Part shown: piece after piece, positions 61,601 to 64,000 of the stretch
Numbering within the stretch: the first letter of the stretch is position 1
Layout: the number at the start of each line of letters is the position of its first letter
NCBI GenBank assembly: GCA_013365365.1
Contig: JABVXU010000044.1
Coordinates: 62,001-126,000, forward strand
Reading direction: 5' to 3'
DNA length: 64,000 bases
From: Cruorifilaria tuberocauda
Lineage: Eukaryota; Nematoda; Chromadorea; Rhabditida; Onchocercidae
The notes under the pieces: generated by a model
What the model was told of the DNA's origin: nothing
The model's database searches: none
What the model saw: the letters and a program-made list of their open reading frames with translations, nothing else
Position numbers and translations under genes: made by a program

Positions 61601-62999
61601 TGTTAACAAAATACTGTTTTGCATATAAGATGAACTCATTACTGATACATGGATTTTTTCTTACAGAATATCGGGGAAATTATTGGTGAAACTTCCGCAT
61701 TTTCATAAGAATAATTTTCTACGCAAAATTTTCAAATATTTTATTGGATATAACTTTGATTTCATCTATTTGTGTCAGCCTTTTATTAGTTCAAAACAAT
61801 TACAAAACAACATTTTTTAAGTAACCTTATAGTCAACAAATATCTGTGTAAGCAAAAGTCCAGTTACTTATTCCCTACACTTTTCGCAAGAAAAACTAAC
61901 TGCACAACTAAAGGTTTGCCATCAAATTTGAAAGGACGATTGAATTTTGCAGCAATCGCATGATGTCGTGCTCTAGTCTTCACAATTAATCCAAAATCAT
62001 TGTCAATTACAATGGTTGAGGGAGCGCCTATTTCCCATTGACCTGAAAAAGCATTTGCTTACATTAGTATTCATCATTTCTCATCTACCAAATCAACTAA
62101 ATACTTAAAGCTGTTTACAAACATGCAAATATCTTAAAAAAATCATGCATTTTATTATTTACATACTATAGAACCTATGTCGAAATCGGCTCACTTTAAA
62201 ATGTAATTAGGCAATTACTATTGAGAACATCGTTGACTTTTTTTTTAATAAAAATGAAGCATAAAAAATGAAAATATTAGAATCCTCATACAAAAATAAA
62301 TATTAATACCATTGAACTTGGCTATCGAATCTTCCACATTATCTTTTTTACCCTTCGATATGAACCATTTCCTACCAATTGCATTACGATTCGCGAACCA
62401 ATCCACCAAAAGAGGTGAACCCGACACAACTGGCATTTGAAATGGCGGCGGTATGTATTCCTAAAATAATCGTTTTTCTGAGAGTCTCAAACTAAGATTT
62501 CTTTACTATTTCTCACCACCAATAAGTTCATAGGAGATAGAAAATTATAAAATTAGAGACGTCAAATAATACGTCACACTTAGCACATATCGACATATGC
62601 AACGCGAAATATTTTTTTTTTTGCAATTCTAGATAACAACATCAACAAAAGAAGTAAAAGAAACAGAAAACATGTACGTCAAGAATCGAGATAGTAAGTG
62701 AGCACAAAGGCCAATGGAGATTATTTAAGCGATTTTTAATTCCCATTTTAACTACCGGAAATGTTAGAAACTGAACTACACTGAACAAATGACCAAAAAT
62801 CAAGCACCATCTAATCTAATAATTTTTATTAAGGAATAATTATTTGCGAAATAAAACTTACAATTTTTATATTTTTCTCTTCCTTATCAAGTAGATTCCT
62901 TCCATCAAAATCACTATCGCTGTTATCATCCTCGTCATGCACATCTGCTGCTAGTAACAATCCAGCTAACATACAATATAACAACCAATGTCTTTGCAT
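58646..62999 (-). CDS. cnx-1-like: calnexin (ER lectin chaperone)
   Basis: Eleven exons on the minus strand (62862-62999, 62310-62460, 61901-62042, 61178-61373, 60610-60742, 60499-60521, 60324-60442, 59776-60004, 59196-59438, 58901-59092, 58646-58804) give 574 aa (human 592). Visible: signal peptide (about residues 1-18), acidic N-terminus, lectin domain with [19 protein letters not shown] and [13 protein letters not shown], the P-domain with type 1 repeats ([28 protein letters not shown]) and type 2 repeats ([33 protein letters not shown]), [19 protein letters not shown], a membrane helix about residues 485-506 after EERPWLW, and an acidic cytosolic tail with a Ser/Arg end. It retains monoglucosylated glycoproteins in the ER until folded. 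An acceptor-like CAAATCAG precedes the ATG by 7 bases, fitting trans-splicing. The donor of exon 5 is ambiguous (see findings). Confidence 0.96.
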
Positions 63000-64000
63000 A
63001 TTTCACCTGATTTGTAATTTGAAATATAAGAAAATTAAGAAAGAATAAATGAGTAAAACTTTGCAACGAAGCAACGGGGTGTCAAATGAATGACAGGAGC
63101 AAACAGCTTCTCACTGCAAAGTGGGTGATAGCAATTTTGAAACAGTTGAATGAATTATTAACCAATAAAGATCCATTCAGCGATCCTTTACAGACTACAC
63201 AATCGAGAACCGTCATCAACTTTTTTGAAAAGCTTTGCGTAACTCCTCACTAGCTTACTACCGTTAGATGACGCGTATCAATGTGGCGAACAAAGAGAAA
63301 TGGCAATATATATTAAACCAGCTATTTGTATCTTTCTTTTCACCTCAGATGAACCGCTAACAACGGTAAGACATAAGTGGAATCCCAACTCAGTAACAAA
63401 CCACTGATAATGATGAGTGGACTCAGTTTGACACAGCATTGGGACAAGAGGGTTGCGTAGAGGACAACCAGCACATATACGATGTGGATAAGCTAATTAC
63501 TCTAATTCACTGAGTTATTCGAAGTCATTTCCACTAGGCTTCAGTCTTCAAAGCTTAAATTATTTATTTCTTGATAATCCGAACTTCGAAGGATTTACAC
63601 CAAGAAAAATGCCAGATATGGAAGACAGCTTATTACGTTGTCTCCAATAATTTACGAGAAACTAAAAAGTTTGAATGAACAATACGTAGCAGTGGTTCAT
63701 CACCACGTGCAATAATATTCAGAACAACAGAGTTTAATTTTCCGGAAAATTTTAGTTTCATTTTTATATACTAATAAAAACCGCACACCAATCGAAGAAA
63801 TTTAGGAAACAAATGAACTTAAAAAAGCAAAAAACACCAAACAATAACACTTGCAATAAGCATAAAAGATATATGTATTTCTTGAAACATGTGGGAAGAT
63901 CAGAATTTGGGAAAATAAACAATAACTCATACAGAAAATCGAAAAAGTAGCACAATGTTTGGCACACAAATCTGCGTCGCCTGTGTGCGTAAACAGTGCT
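63000..64000. promoter_or_regulatory. upstream region of calnexin
   Basis: No gene supported. It should hold the calnexin promoter. I could not identify an unambiguous ER-stress element by eye. A 67-codon minus-strand frame at 63764-63967 is Phe-rich and probably chance. Confidence 0.4.

Overview
The window reads as a nematode nuclear genome. It is strongly AT-rich, and its genes are split into many small exons (roughly 25-300 bp) separated by mostly 100-500 bp introns with TTTTCAG/TTTTTAG acceptors. Several start codons lie a few bases after an acceptor-like TTTCAG, as expected for spliced-leader trans-splicing. The low gene density, intron style and base composition resemble a filarial or other clade III parasitic nematode, but that placement is an inference. 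I see no bacterial genes, CRISPR array, rRNA or convincing tRNA.

Exon chains were rebuilt by hand from splice signals, reading frame and family conservation. Layout: (1) 100-1849 (+), last exons of an unidentified gene that enters from the left. (2) 2776-3330 (-), two coding-like exons of an unidentified gene. (3) 7387-8260 (+), a LAGE3/Pcc1-like KEOPS subunit. (4) 8974-21455 (+), a 35-exon golgin-245/GOLGA4-type GRIP golgin. (5) 24474-26810 (+), a METTL18-type protein-histidine methyltransferase. (6) 28621-35756 (+), lysosomal beta-mannosidase. (7) 39430-44443 (-), a small two-exon protein distantly resembling Jupiter/HN1. (8) 46432-53398 (-), an uncharacterised secreted 16-cysteine protein with a TSP1-like WxxWGPC start. 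(9) 54602-56277 (+), a LIN37/LIN-37 homologue (DREAM/MuvB complex). (10) 58646-62999 (-), calnexin.

The five best models close in frame: golgin 1566 aa, METTL18 253 aa, beta-mannosidase 906 aa, LIN37 227 aa, calnexin 574 aa. The secreted protein closes at 234 aa, but through three weak donors. The genes do not form one pathway. Several concern the secretory and endolysosomal system (calnexin folding in the ER, golgin tethering at the trans-Golgi, beta-mannosidase in the lysosome, one secreted product). The others act in tRNA modification, protein methylation and cell-cycle transcription. Neighbour pairs are convergent (beta-mannosidase/small protein; LIN37/calnexin), divergent (secreted protein/LIN37) or tandem (LAGE3-golgin-METTL18-beta-mannosidase).

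The most interesting leads are the secreted cysteine-rich protein, a beta-mannosidase intron whose donor reads AG|AT where AG|GT is expected, a calnexin exon where the strongest donor breaks the frame and a weaker upstream one keeps it, two GC-AG introns in the golgin, two cryptic coding-like segments between METTL18 and beta-mannosidase, and a miRNA-sized hairpin inside the secreted-protein gene.
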